NCBI GenBank assembly: GCA_037447655.1
Contig: JBBHKE010001223.1
Coordinates: 392,262-456,261 of the forward strand
Reading direction: 5' to 3'
DNA from: Zygnema cylindricum
Taxonomy: Eukaryota; Streptophyta; Zygnematophyceae; Zygnematales; Zygnemataceae
DNA: 64,000 nt
Part shown: positions 1-9,781 of the stretch, one piece after another
Layout: each line of letters starts with the position of its first letter
How positions within the stretch are numbered: position 1 is the first letter of the stretch
Made by a program: the position numbers and the translations under genes
Notes under the pieces: model-generated
Told to the model about the DNA's origin: nothing
What the model saw: only the letters and a program-made list of their open reading frames with translations
Database searches by the model: none

Positions 1-114
<114 letters not shown>

Positions 115-361
115 GAAGAGGGAGAAATTTTGGAGAGAATGAAAGATCCTGAATCAATTGCCACGTGTCAAGAAAAACAAAAGGAGAAACAAGAAAGAAA
201 ATTTGGCACGTGTCTACCGTACAAACGAGCACAATGTCAAAAATAACGACAGGTTACACAAGACGACAAAAAAATCCGTACTGTACGGATGATTCGATTC
301 AATGCGGCAGATACGCGTGGCATTCAAGGATCGGAAAATGACAAAAAGAGGGAGAAGGGGG

Positions 362-363
<2 letters not shown>

Positions 364-446
<83 letters not shown>
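364..446. repeat. (GA)n microsatellite
   Basis: About 41 uninterrupted GA units. Open frames across it on either strand are only Arg-Glu or Ser-Leu repeats and are not genes. Confidence 0.98.
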
Positions 447-449
<3 letters not shown>

Positions 450-971
450 GAAAACTGGGGTGGGAGGGACATATGTGACGTGACATGTCGGTGGATCGTG
501 ATCTTCCAGACAGATAGGGACATATTTTTGTCGTATCTGAAGCTGGGTAGAGAAAAAAATTAAAATGTCGGTCAGGCGACAAGCTTTTGGCGGTTAGCGA
601 ATCCCAATTCTGACCGTACGATTGTACAAATTTCAAAAATGTCGGTGGACTTTTTTTAGTGCGATATGATTGGTCAATCGTACTTTTTATGTACTTTTTG
701 AGGAATTCCAAAAAATAATTTGATTGGTCGAGAATAATCACGTGGGAGGAAATAGATTCGTGGTACGGACGATTTGGTTTCTAGTGCGGAATCTGTTCAA
801 TCGACCGGTTCAAATGTTTGTCTTTTGTGGGAGCTCAGTCGTACGAATTTTGTACTTTTCTTTCTTTCGTGCCAAATTGATGATGCCCCAATCTGTTTAC
901 GGATCTTTTTTTTTTTCCGGAAGATTTTGATATTTAAGTGGTATATGTACGGTCTATGTACCTTTCCGTAC
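447..971. other. No gene seen
   Basis: AT-rich unique-looking DNA with frequent GTAC tetramers. Short open frames occur but show no recognisable protein motif. Confidence 0.6.
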
Positions 972-1041
972 ATCATTTAACGCTATTAGTGTTGACGCAT
1001 TTTTCGCCACCAAAAAGTTTTTTTTTTTTTTTTTTTTTTTT

Positions 1042-1082
<41 letters not shown>

Positions 1083-1250
1083 TTTTATTTATTTTTAGAT
1101 TTTTTTTTTTTTGTAACTGACCGATTGTCGATTAAAGACTGCCAATTCGGAAGGTCAATCGTAACCGTTGATTTAAAAGTTGACACGTGTGTGTACGGAA
1201 ATAAAGTTATTAGTGGCGAAAAAAACTAACACTAATAATAGCCGTACATT
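972..1250. mobile_element. Foldback MITE (family M) expanded by poly-T
   Basis: The left end reads CGCTATTAGTGTT followed by TTTTTCGCCAC. The right end mirrors it with GTGGCGAAAAAAACTAACAC then TAATAATAGC. The middle shares the motif 'gacaagtgtgtacgga' type sequence with the copies at 1534-1757 and 3968-4165. A poly-T block at 1018-1079 enlarges the interior. There is no coding capacity. The class of transposase that moved it is not known. Confidence 0.75.
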
Positions 1251-1533
1251 GGTGAACCGTACATTTTTTAATTATTTATATATTATTATTTTTTTTTTTT
1301 TCTGTAGTACACTGGGGCAGTTAGAACTTATAATTTTTCTGGAAATAAAGTGCGGACATTTAGTGCGCACGTTTTACACGGATTTTATATTTTATCTATT
1401 ATTTAACCTGTAAAGTTCGAACTAAAAAAAAGGTAAATCTCATCCATAATGGATTTTCCACGTCAGTTTCGGACGACAAAATTGAAAGGGAATTCGACAA
1501 ATCCAAACAGTTAGAAACTTAGAATAGTGCGAG

Positions 1534-1757
1534 GTACAACCGTGTATCGCTATTAGTGTTCATGTTTTTTTCGCCACTTAAAACATCTTTTCTCCGTACA
1601 TACTCGTCTGATTTTAGATCTGACGGTTGCGATGGAAAGGTAAGATTCTCAGCTTCCGATTGGTGGTCTCAAATTGAAAATCGGACGAGTGTGTACGGAG
1701 AAAAGATGTTTTAAGTGGCGGAAAAAGTATTAACACTAATAGCGATACACGGTGTAG
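1534..1757. mobile_element. Foldback MITE (family M), near-complete copy
   Basis: The two ends are inverted copies of each other for roughly 75 bp: CGTGTATCGCTATTAGTGTT at the left, and its complement ending CGGTGTAG at the right. Both arms then carry the CGCCACTTAAAACATCTTTT block and a CTCCGTAC block. The interior is about 70 bp and non-coding. A single strand would fold into one long hairpin. GTAC flanks lie at both outer edges (1534 and about 1758). Confidence 0.88.
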
Positions 1758-1761
1758 TGTA

Positions 1762-2060
1762 CTCTGGAGTAGGAGGGAGAGGTTAGAGGAAGAGAGAGGG
1801 ACGAGGCAGTAGGGAGGGAGAGAATGGAGGGGGTATGCAGAGTGAGATGAAGGGAAGGCGGGAGGGAGAGAGGGAGAAGTGGAGAGAGGGAGGGGAGGGA
1901 GGCAGGTAGGTGGGGGAATAGGTAAGTAGGTGCAAAGGTAGACAGGTAGATAGCTGGTGAGGGAATGGGTAAAGGGGAGAAGGGATGGAAAGGGATAGGG
2001 AACGAGGGGAAGTGAGTCTGGAAGATGGAAAGGGGACTAAGAGTGAAGGGAAAGGAGACT
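1762..2060. repeat. Degenerate polypurine tract
   Basis: About 300 bp in which the plus strand is almost all A and G (GGGAGGGAGAGA-type units). It starts directly beside the MITE at 1534-1757 and ends in an A run at 2077. Long open frames on the minus strand are Pro/Ser/Leu low complexity, so no gene is called. Confidence 0.85.
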
Positions 2061-2745
2061 GCATCTGCGTTTCCCAAAAAAAAAAAAAAAAATATGAAAA
2101 AAGAAATAAATGAATAAAATAAAATTATGTTATATTTTAGCTAAACCTCTTTGGTGTGTCGGCCTAAGCAGGAATCAACAATTTATTTATTTATTTTTGT
2201 CGGTGGAATCATATTTTTGAAATTAGTATAACAATCCCAATTAGTGTGGATAACCTAATTTCTTATAAGTGGATCTTTTTGGGCACTTTTCGGAATTTAT
2301 TTGAGACATAAAATAAAAAAAACTTGCTTGAAAAAGAGTTCATTCTTTTACCGTCATGACTTTGAAGCTCCGTAATTTCTTGAAACTTCAATTTTTTTTT
2401 TATTATTATTTATTTATTTCTTACAACTCTGTATTTCTTTCTTGTTGTTCAATGTTCTCTTCAAATTTGGATGTAATAAAATGAATAATTGTACTCAATT
2501 CTATTTTCTATAGAATTATATATTAGATTTTATATAGATGTTAGAATTTTGAATTGTTTCCGATCATTTGTGAAGCATCTTTCAAAATCTACATCGTCCG
2601 GTTTTGACAGGGAATTTTTAGCTATTGATCTACAATTTCTATATATTGATCTACAATTTCTATATAAATAGTGTTATTCGGAGGCACAAAATAATCCGAT
2701 TTGCATGTTGAAAACCATAATGTACAGTTCCAAACTGCCATCACT
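2061..2745. other. AT-rich DNA, no gene seen
   Basis: A-run, ATTT-rich and TATAGA-type simple sequence. No supported coding region or known repeat ends. Confidence 0.6.
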
Positions 2746-2811
2746 GGTATTGTGTTTTTCTTGATTTCAATTTAAATGGGTATTGTGTTTTTCTTGATTT
2801 CAATTTAAATG
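2746..2811. repeat. 33-bp direct repeat, two tandem units
   Basis: Units start at 2746 and 2779, each beginning GGTATTGTGTTTTTCTTGAT and ending TTTAAATG. The same unit recurs at 3449-3552. Confidence 0.93.
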
Positions 2812-3448
2812 TGTTAAGATTTCTGCGTTCATTTTCAGCTAAGGACCAGAAAGTAAAACTTAGTCAAAGTTACGTGAGAGATAAGTTACATGAAGAAAAG
2901 TTAATGTGACGTGAAAATCAATCAACTGGAGTCTTTATATGTACGGTTGAATAGGTGTATGTACGGTTGAATATATGTCACGGTACAGTTCAAGGTACAT
3001 TTTGGATAGACGTCAAGCATACTTTGCGTAGACGTCAAGTTTTGATGAAACGTAGCCGTTTAAGTGTACTGTACGGCAAGTTTAAGTGTCGCAGATTTTG
3101 AGTATGTGTCACGTAGTGAATTGTGACAATTGAGATTACGTAGGTCATAAGTTAGGATTCTAATCCTTTACGTGGAGCACAAGTAGTGTAGTACCTACGT
3201 CATTCACATATATAAAAATGTACTCATGCTCACATTGAAAATTAATCATCAATCTACTGAATGATTCTCTCCAATTTCTCACTGCTGCTAGTTTTGCACT
3301 GAGTGCTTATTCTGTCGCATAATCTATCTCTATCTTCTTTCTTGTTCAGTAATTAAGCCTTGCTTTCTCATATAGAATTGTTTTCCTTAGCTTCCTGTCT
3401 TGTAATTGATCGATCCTATGGCCACTTCTTCATAATCTCAACAAAATG
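2812..3448 (+). promoter_or_regulatory. Promoter-like interval between two 33-bp repeat clusters
   Basis: A TATATAAAA box lies at 3209-3217. A pyrimidine-rich leader-like stretch follows, and an ATG at 3418 sits in a context (CCTATGGCC) resembling plant start codons, but the frame closes after five codons (Met-Ala-Thr-Ser-Ser-stop). Upstream are several ACGT-core elements (ACGTGAG, GACGTC, TACGTGGA). It may be the promoter and 5' leader of a lost gene, or part of an LTR. No downstream coding region supports a live gene. Confidence 0.35.
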
Positions 3449-3552
3449 GGCATTGTGTTTTTCTTGATTTCAATTTAAATGGGTATTTTGCTTTTCTTGA
3501 TTCTTGATTTCAATTTAAATGGGTATTGTGTTTTTTTTGATTTCAATTTAAG
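3449..3552. repeat. 33-bp direct repeat, three units
   Basis: Units start at 3449, 3482 and 3522. The second unit is 40 bp because TTCTTGA is duplicated inside it. Same unit as 2746-2811. Confidence 0.92.
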
Positions 3553-3967
3553 ACCATTTACGATCTCACTGACAAAGTAATGATAATGGAATTAAAAATC
3601 ATTAATGAGAGACAATCGATGAGATTAGCAGATTTTAGCCAAAAAAACCCGACGAGTGAATTTGCGGAAAACAAATTTCAAACGTCCGAAATTTCAGATA
3701 AAAAAATTCATGCAAAAGATATGCAAATGCCCGGAATTCAAATATACAGATTTCAAATGTTCAACTTTCATTAAATAGTGTTTGGCAGCTCCAATATTCC
3801 AAATGATATGTTACAAGTTTCTTTTTGATTTCCTACTTTCCGCAAATTAAGAAAGCTAGCAAGTTGTTAAAACTTTAATAACATGTGTAAAATTTAAATG
3901 CCACTTCTAATTAGACCTTTAGACTTACTTGACGCCTAAATATATTACAAACTTTGAATCATAATTA
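3553..3967. other. No gene seen
   Basis: AT-rich unique sequence. A 64-codon open frame at 3580-3774 has no recognisable motif and low-complexity composition. Confidence 0.55.
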
Positions 3968-4165
3968 GGGTTAATAGTTATTTCGCCACTGAAAACATCT
4001 TTTCTCCGTACACACTTGTCCAATTTTGAATTTAAGACCGCCAATCGGACGCTGAGAATCTTACCTTTCAATCGCAACCGTCAAAAACACAACCTGACAA
4101 GTGTGTATGGAGACAAGATGTTTTATGAGACGAAAAAAACATTAACGCTAATTACGACGGTGTAG
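3968..4165. mobile_element. Foldback MITE (family M), left end worn
   Basis: Same architecture as 1534-1757: TTTCGCCACTGAAAACATCT and CTCCGTACACACTTGTCC in the left half, mirrored by CAAGTGTGTATGGAGACAAG and ACGACGGTGTAG in the right half. The first bases of the left end are shortened to TTAATAG. Confidence 0.82.
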
Positions 4166-4251
4166 TGTTGTTTATGTTCTGGGTTTCGGTGCAAGTTTCG
4201 GTGCGTTTAGACTGCCGGGTGAACATAATTTAATGATAAATTTAGTGCGAG

Positions 4252-4714
4252 TGTTGGAATTCACTTAAAGCATCTTTTAGTATTTATTAGGTTTTACACT
4301 AATTTAGTGACTTACTCGCTACGCTATTAGTCTTGTACTACGGTTTAGTGATTTTGTACTTTATTTAGTGGAATGTACAACCCTTTGTTAGTGTTGATTA
4401 TTTTTACGTAGGAATCTTCTTAGACTTAGATTCCTTTTAGCATACCTAGATGTACCTTCCTAGGTTTCACCTGTTTAGTTGAACGTTCTACAACGTTTTC
4501 GGCTACCCTTTCTTTTCTGTTTTACTATAAGACTCACGTGTGTCTCATTGTAAATTATCTAATTTAAAAGACACTCAAACGACAAAACCTCTCACTTGTC
4601 ATCTTGTTTTGTCGTTACACTCTTGTCTCTTTCTCTCTTGGACCTTTTTTTCTTTTGCCCTCTCCTAACTATCTTGTCCTATTAGCTTTTCAGCCTCTTA
4701 TGTTGTCACATTCA
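4252..4714 (+). repeat. 5' LTR of copia A
   Basis: It begins TGTTGGAATTCACTTAAAGC and ends CACATTCA (TG...CA). It is about 463 bp and matches 9314-9781 along its whole length. Confidence 0.93.
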
Positions 4715-4717
4715 ATA

Positions 4718-4731
4718 GGTTATGGGCCTAA
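4718..4731 (+). promoter_or_regulatory. Primer binding site, half-tRNA type
   Basis: GGTTATGGGCCTAA lies three bases after the LTR end. It is complementary to the anticodon arm of eukaryotic initiator tRNA-Met (GGGCCCAUAACC), with one mismatch in that core, and not to the tRNA 3' end. This is the priming mode known for Drosophila copia and yeast Ty5. Confidence 0.8.
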
Positions 4732-6025
4732 CCATTCGTCTGTCTTCAACTCTGTTCCTAAATTCCAAGGCGAAATTTTTTATGATTGGAAATTTCAAAT
4801 CAAACATTTGTTTTCTTTCGAAAAGATTTGGGATCACATCAATGGCGCTATCGCGATCCTTGTCCTTCCCGCTGCTGGTGACGCTACTTTTGCTGCCACC
4901 GAAAAATCTATTGTCGCCTAGCGAGAAAAGGATTACTTTGCCCTTTATCGTCTTGTCCTTTCTTTGGACGGCCAGATTGCAAATCGGATTCGCGACGCGA
5001 CGACTTCAAACGAGGCGTGGCGCATTTTATATAGCGCCTACGAAACCGACACTTGGCCACACCGCTTGGCGCTACGTCGCTAATTTAACGGTGCCCAGAA
5101 AGATCCAAAAGAGAGTATGCTTGATTTTATTCAACGCATTGAGTCGTTAGCTGGCCGTCTAAAATCTATTAATTACATCGTAACTCACGAAGATCTCATA
5201 AGTACTATTTTGGGCGGCTTGCTTGTCTCTTTTGACTCTTTCTCTAGTCTGGTTAGTACTAATGCTTCCACTGTCACGCTATTAGATCTCACTAACCGTC
5301 TCTTACATGAAGAAACTCGTCTTAATCTCAACAAACTTGTCGTTTCTACTGATTGGTCAGCTCTTTTTGTTGCTTCCTCGAAGAAATCGCCAAATCTTGC
5401 AGGTTCTCCACTCTTCTGCAAATATTGCAAAGAGCGCGACCACGTGGTGGACACGTGTCTCGCATTGGCCAGAAAAAGTGAAAATGAACGTGCGGCTGGG
5501 GGACCACGAGGACTTCCACCGGCAAATTCAAATTCGAAACTGGTTTCGTACCCTTATGGCGCAACACCGCCATCTGGTCATGCGGCGCACGCGACGGCCG
5601 ATTTTACTCTTCCGTACAGTCCTCCAACATCGCCGTGGTACCCTGCTCCGCATTATTCTATCCCCCACAAAATATGCCAATTTTTAACCCAAACGTTGAT
5701 CGGTGCACCCGCAGTTGTACCCGTCCCGAATGTACCTCCCTCTATTCCACCTTTGGACTATGGGTACGCCTTTTCTCAATCAGCTAAATTATCTGATTGG
5801 CTTATTGATTTCGGGGCATCTCATCATATGTGCTTTACCCGAGATATTATGTTTAATGTTGTTCCCCTTCTAGTACCTTTACGAATCTTTCTTAGAAACA
5901 ACATGGAACTAACTTCCACTCTCGTTGGACAGATGCATTTTAATACTGGTTTGCACGCTTCTCGTTCAATCATCTTGGACAAAGTTTATTTTGTCCCTAA
6001 CCTCAAAAAAAAAATTCTCAGCTAG
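4721..6025 (+). pseudogene. gag: copia A gag and protease (degenerate)
   Basis: The Gag N-terminus shows the usual copia start (VPKFQGEIFYDWKFQIK, about 4752-4800). The capsid region follows, with in-frame stops at 4919 and 5081, then a continuous frame from 5117. A zinc knuckle C-x2-C-x4-H-x4-C (CKYCKERDHVVDTC) lies at 5417-5458 and would bind genomic RNA. The protease active site at 5807-5815 reads Asp-Phe-Gly instead of the family's Asp-Ser-Gly, so activity is doubtful. Gag packages element RNA and the protease cuts the polyprotein in cytoplasmic particles. The frame breaks at 6025 just after a run of nine A's. Confidence 0.85.
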
Positions 6026-7300
6026 TTCGGCTTTACGCCGTGGTAGTTTTGGTGTATTTACTGAATCCACGGTTCAATTCTTTTCTTCTAATAGAGATCT
6101 CATAGGTAGTGGAACTTGGTCAAAAAATCTCTATATATTATTATTTTTTCATGATGTCGCTCATGCTTCTCTAGCCCATTCTCCCTCTTCTTCCTCCTTT
6201 CTCACATGGCATCTTCAATTCGGCCACCTCAATGGTGTTAGCGTAGCGTCTCTTAGTAATGGGCTTGTACTTGGCATAACTCCCTTTAATGAGAACAAAA
6301 TTGATTTTTGCCATGGTTGTATTCTTGGAAATATTCCTCGCTTCCCTTTTCCTTCTTCTTCTTCTCGCTCCTTGGCTCCTCTTGATCTCATTCATAGTGA
6401 TGTGTGTGGTCCCATTCCCATACAAAGCATTGGTGGTGCCTCTTATTTACTAACTTTCATTGATGATTTCTCTCGCTTCACATATATTTATTTCATGCGC
6501 CATAAGTCCAAGGTCTTCACTTATTTTCAGCACTTTAAAGCCTTTGTGGAAAACCATTTATCCTCTCGCATCAAAACCATACGCACAGATTATGGGGGGT
6601 GTTTTGTTTCTAATGCCTTCTCTGAGTACTTACTATCGCATGGCATTTTTCACCAAAAACTTCTCCTCATTCCCCGCAACAAAATGGGGATGCTGAGCGT
6701 CTCAATCGCACTCTCATTAATATGTCTCGCTCTCTACTTCATTTTGCTTCCTTACCATTTCAATTTTGGGCTGAAGCATTACTCACCTCCTCTTATCTTC
6801 GCAATCGCTCCCCTACTTCTTCCCTCTCTAACCAAACCCTTTTTGAGGCGTGGCATGGTACTAAACCCGATGTTTTTTTTCACCTTTGCATTTTTGGGTG
6901 TGAAGCATACTATAAAATTCTTCCCCCTTCAAATAGCAAATTAGGTGCTCGCGCCATGCGCGGAATTTTTGTGGGATATTCACCTAATTCCAAAGTTTAT
7001 AGCGTTTGGTGTCCCTCTTCTCGCAGAATTATCACCACACGAGATGTTGTTTTTAATGAAACTCCTCTCATTCGCACGCTTGTTCCTGATTTACCACTAA
7101 CCCCTTTACAAAATTTATTCCCTCTTTATGAAACTATCCCCACTAATTCTGTTAATACCTTGCCTACGCCCCCTTTAACACCTACTCCTCCTACGCCCCA
7201 TTTAATCCCTCACGTTTCTCCAATTTCCTCCAGTTTCTCTCAAATTTCAGATTCTGTCCCGTCCGAAAATTGTGGAGATTTTTTACGACAACCACACTCC
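6026..7300 (+). pseudogene. int: copia A integrase (degenerate)
   Basis: An HHCC zinc domain is visible (HLQFGHLNG... CHGC, about 6210-6325). The DDE core follows: Asp in HSDVCGP (about 6397), Asp in RTDYGG (about 6589) and Glu in NGDAERLNR (about 6690), the last in a different frame because of an indel near 6640-6720. The product would insert cDNA into the host chromosome. The linker from about 7050 to 7500 is Pro/Thr-rich with a repeated Thr-Thr-Asn-Ser motif (7360-7460). Confidence 0.85.
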
Positions 7301-7659
7301 GCAAATTCCGGCGGTTTTCCACATGACGTACAGACCGCGGCGAGCGACACTTCGATCCTTAACACGACAAATTCAGATTTGGTCCACGAAACGACAAATT
7401 CCGGTTCAGTCCCTAAAACGACAAATCCAAATTTGGTCCCTGAAACGACAAATTTAACGCGTGACGCTCCGGATACTCTGTCGCCGCCTAGATTTATTTG
7501 CTATACTGTCTTTGTCACGCCGTTAACTCCACCTGACGAACAAATTGCCGTACGCCAAAGTATGCGTCTTATTCAGCCGACTTGGAAAATTCGCAAAAAT
7601 CTCGCTCAAACCAACATTGCCAACGAAAATCATCCTCCTACACTAAATGCTGCTTTGAA

Positions 7660-9290
7660 ACGTCCAGATGTCGACAAGTGGCGGCTTGCTGCTACTCAGG
7701 AATACGAAGTATTAATGTCAAATAATACTTGGACGCTATTTACCCTTCCATTAAATCACCGTGCTATTGGATCCAAGTTGGTTTTTAAAATTAAACGCCT
7801 CGGGGATGGATCTGTCAACCGTTACAAGGCACGCCTAGTGGCCAAAGGTTACTTATAGACAGAGGTCGTTGACTACAACGAGACTTTTGCCCTTGTCGCG
7901 AAGTTTGACTCTATCCGCACTATTTTGTTTCTTGCTGCTCTTCGTGAGTGGGAGTTACAACAACTCGACGTCAAAACAACTTTTCTTTATGGCAGTTTGG
8001 AGGAAGATATTTTTATGACTCAGCCACCTGGTTACGCTGTACCTGGCTCTGATACACTTGTTTGTCATTTGTGTAAGTCTATTTATGGGCTTAGAGTATG
8101 GCATAAAACTCTTATCGCTGCATTAATTACAGAAGGTTTTAGAGAAATTAGTGCAGATCCAGGAATCTTCATTAGAGGTACATGCACTCAGTTAATCATT
8201 ATCATTATTTACGTTGATTATTTGATTCTCGCAGGTCCTAGTAAATCGTCCATTCATTCATTAGAGGTACATGCACTCAGTTAATCATTATCATTATTTA
8301 CGTTGATGATTTGATTCTCGCAGGTCCTAGTAAATCGTCCATTCATCAGGTCAAAGGCATTCTCTCTTCCAAATGGCCTATAACAGACTTAGGCGATCTT
8401 GACTATTGCTTAGGCATCACTATCTTACGGCAACGATCTGCACGTATTTTGCAAATGAGTCAAGAGCATTACATTCTTGATCTTCTTGAGCATTTTGACA
8501 TGTCGGGTTGCAATTCGGTGCCTACTCCTCTTGACCCTAACACCACTCTCACCAAAATGTCCTCCGATAGGAATGCCCAAGGAGATATAAGCTCACTCTA
8601 TCGGTCAATTATAGGCAAATTGATGTATGTTATGCTTGGTACACGACCAGATATTTGCATCGCAGTTTGTCTTTTGTCTCAATTTTCCCATTGTGCCACT
8701 CAAACCCATCTTCAAGCAGCCAAACGTGTCTTTTGCTACCTTCAAGGCATAAAGCATCTTCACCTCATTTTTTCCCATCCTTCTCCTCCCTCACCTTCTT
8801 CCTCTTCTTTTTCTCCGGACACTTCCATTATTGGATTTTGTGATGCGGATTGGGGTAGTTAACCCAATGATCGTCGCTCCATTTCTGGTGTGTGTTTTCT
8901 TTAGGAGGTGGCCTTGTCTCTTGGTCGCCCCGCAAGCTAACCACTGTTGCTCTTTCCTCGACGGAAGCGGAATATATGGCTGGGACTACGACCACAAAAT
9001 CGGCTATTTGGTTCCGACGTCTCTTTTCCGATCTCTCTTTTCCTCCTTCGTTTCCCACCTCTATTTTTTGTGATTGTCAAGGAGCATTGGCTCCTATGAA
9101 AAATCCTATTCATCATACCCGCACTAAGCATATTGATATTCAACTTCACTTTACTCATGATAAAATTCTTGATGGCACAGTTTCTTTCTCTCATTGTGCC
9201 ACCGGCTCTCAACTTGCTGATTTTCTTACCAAACCTCTCCCTCATCCCTTATTTCATCATCACATTTTCCATGCGGGTCTTCGTGACTAA
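7660..9290 (+). pseudogene. pol: copia A reverse transcriptase and RNase H (degenerate)
   Basis: The RT begins near DKWRLAATQEYE (7673) and carries RYKARLVAKGY, ending in a stop at 7856. Palm motifs follow (QLDVKTTFLYG, 7960-7990). The catalytic motif occurs twice because of an 89-bp duplication: YVDY near 8212 and YVDD near 8301. RNase H carries GFCDADWG (8836), SSTEAEYMAG (8958) and the C-terminal DFLTKPLPHP. The frame closes at 9290 just before the polypurine tract. Stops and frame changes occur at 7856, 8170-8350 and 8859-8900. Confidence 0.88.
8171..8348 (+). repeat. 89-bp tandem duplication inside RT
   Basis: Two consecutive 89-bp copies (8171-8259 and 8260-8348), each starting ATTAGAGGTACATGCACTCA, differ at very few bases. 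89 is not a multiple of three, so the reading frame is lost. Confidence 0.97.
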
Positions 9291-9300
9291 ACCATGTTTT

Positions 9301-9313
9301 AATCGAGGGGGGG
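9301..9313 (+). promoter_or_regulatory. Polypurine tract of copia A
   Basis: AATCGAGGGGGGG lies directly before the 3' LTR, the normal place for plus-strand DNA priming. Confidence 0.88.
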
Positions 9314-9781
9314 TGTTGTAATTCACTCAAAGCATCTTTTAGTATTTATTAGGTTCTACACTACTTTAGTGACTTACTCGCTACGCCATTAGTCTTGTAC
9401 TACAGTTTAGTGATTTTGTACTTTATTTAGTGGAATGTACATACCTTTATTAGTGTTCGTTATTCTTATGTAGGAATCTTCTTAGACTTAGATTCCTTTT
9501 AGCATACCTAGATGTACCTTCCTAGGTTTCACCTGTTTAGTTGTACCGTCTAGAGCCTTTTCGGCTACCCTTTCTTTTATGTCTTACTATAAGACTCCCG
9601 TGTGTCTCATTGTAAATTATCAAATCTAAAAGACACTCAAACGACAAAACCTCTCACTTGTCATCTTGTTTTGTTGTTACACTCTTGTCTCTCTCTCTCT
9701 CTCTTGGACTTTTTTTTCTTTTGGCCTCTCCTAGCTATTTTGTCCTATTAGCTTTTTAGGCCTCTTATGTCGTCACATTCA
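9314..9781 (+). repeat. 3' LTR of copia A
   Basis: It begins TGTTGTAATTCACTCAAAGC and ends GTCACATTCA. It is the partner of 4252-4714 and a few bases longer because of a (CT)n expansion near 9691-9704. Confidence 0.93.

Larger units (their letters stand above)
4252..9781 (+). mobile_element. Ty1/copia LTR retrotransposon A (complete, inactive)
   Basis: The element has two LTRs, a primer site, Gag with zinc knuckle, protease, integrase, reverse transcriptase and RNase H in copia order, and a polypurine tract. It is dead: stops occur in gag (4919, 5081), the frame shifts at an A9 run near 6005, at about 6640-6720 and in RT, and an 89-bp tandem duplication lies over the RT catalytic motif. The LTRs differ at about 19 positions in the first 265 bp, so the insertion is not recent. 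I could not find a matching 5-bp target duplication (GCGAG left, ATATC right). Its right edge coincides with the outer end of the inverted-repeat arm at 9784. Confidence 0.93.

Noticed and set aside
214-741. 175-codon frame with long Ser-Leu repeat
   Set aside because: It is a translation of the GA microsatellite and flanks; no protein motif.
1736-2077. Pro/Ser/Leu-rich frames on the minus strand
   Set aside because: Low-complexity translation of the polypurine tract.
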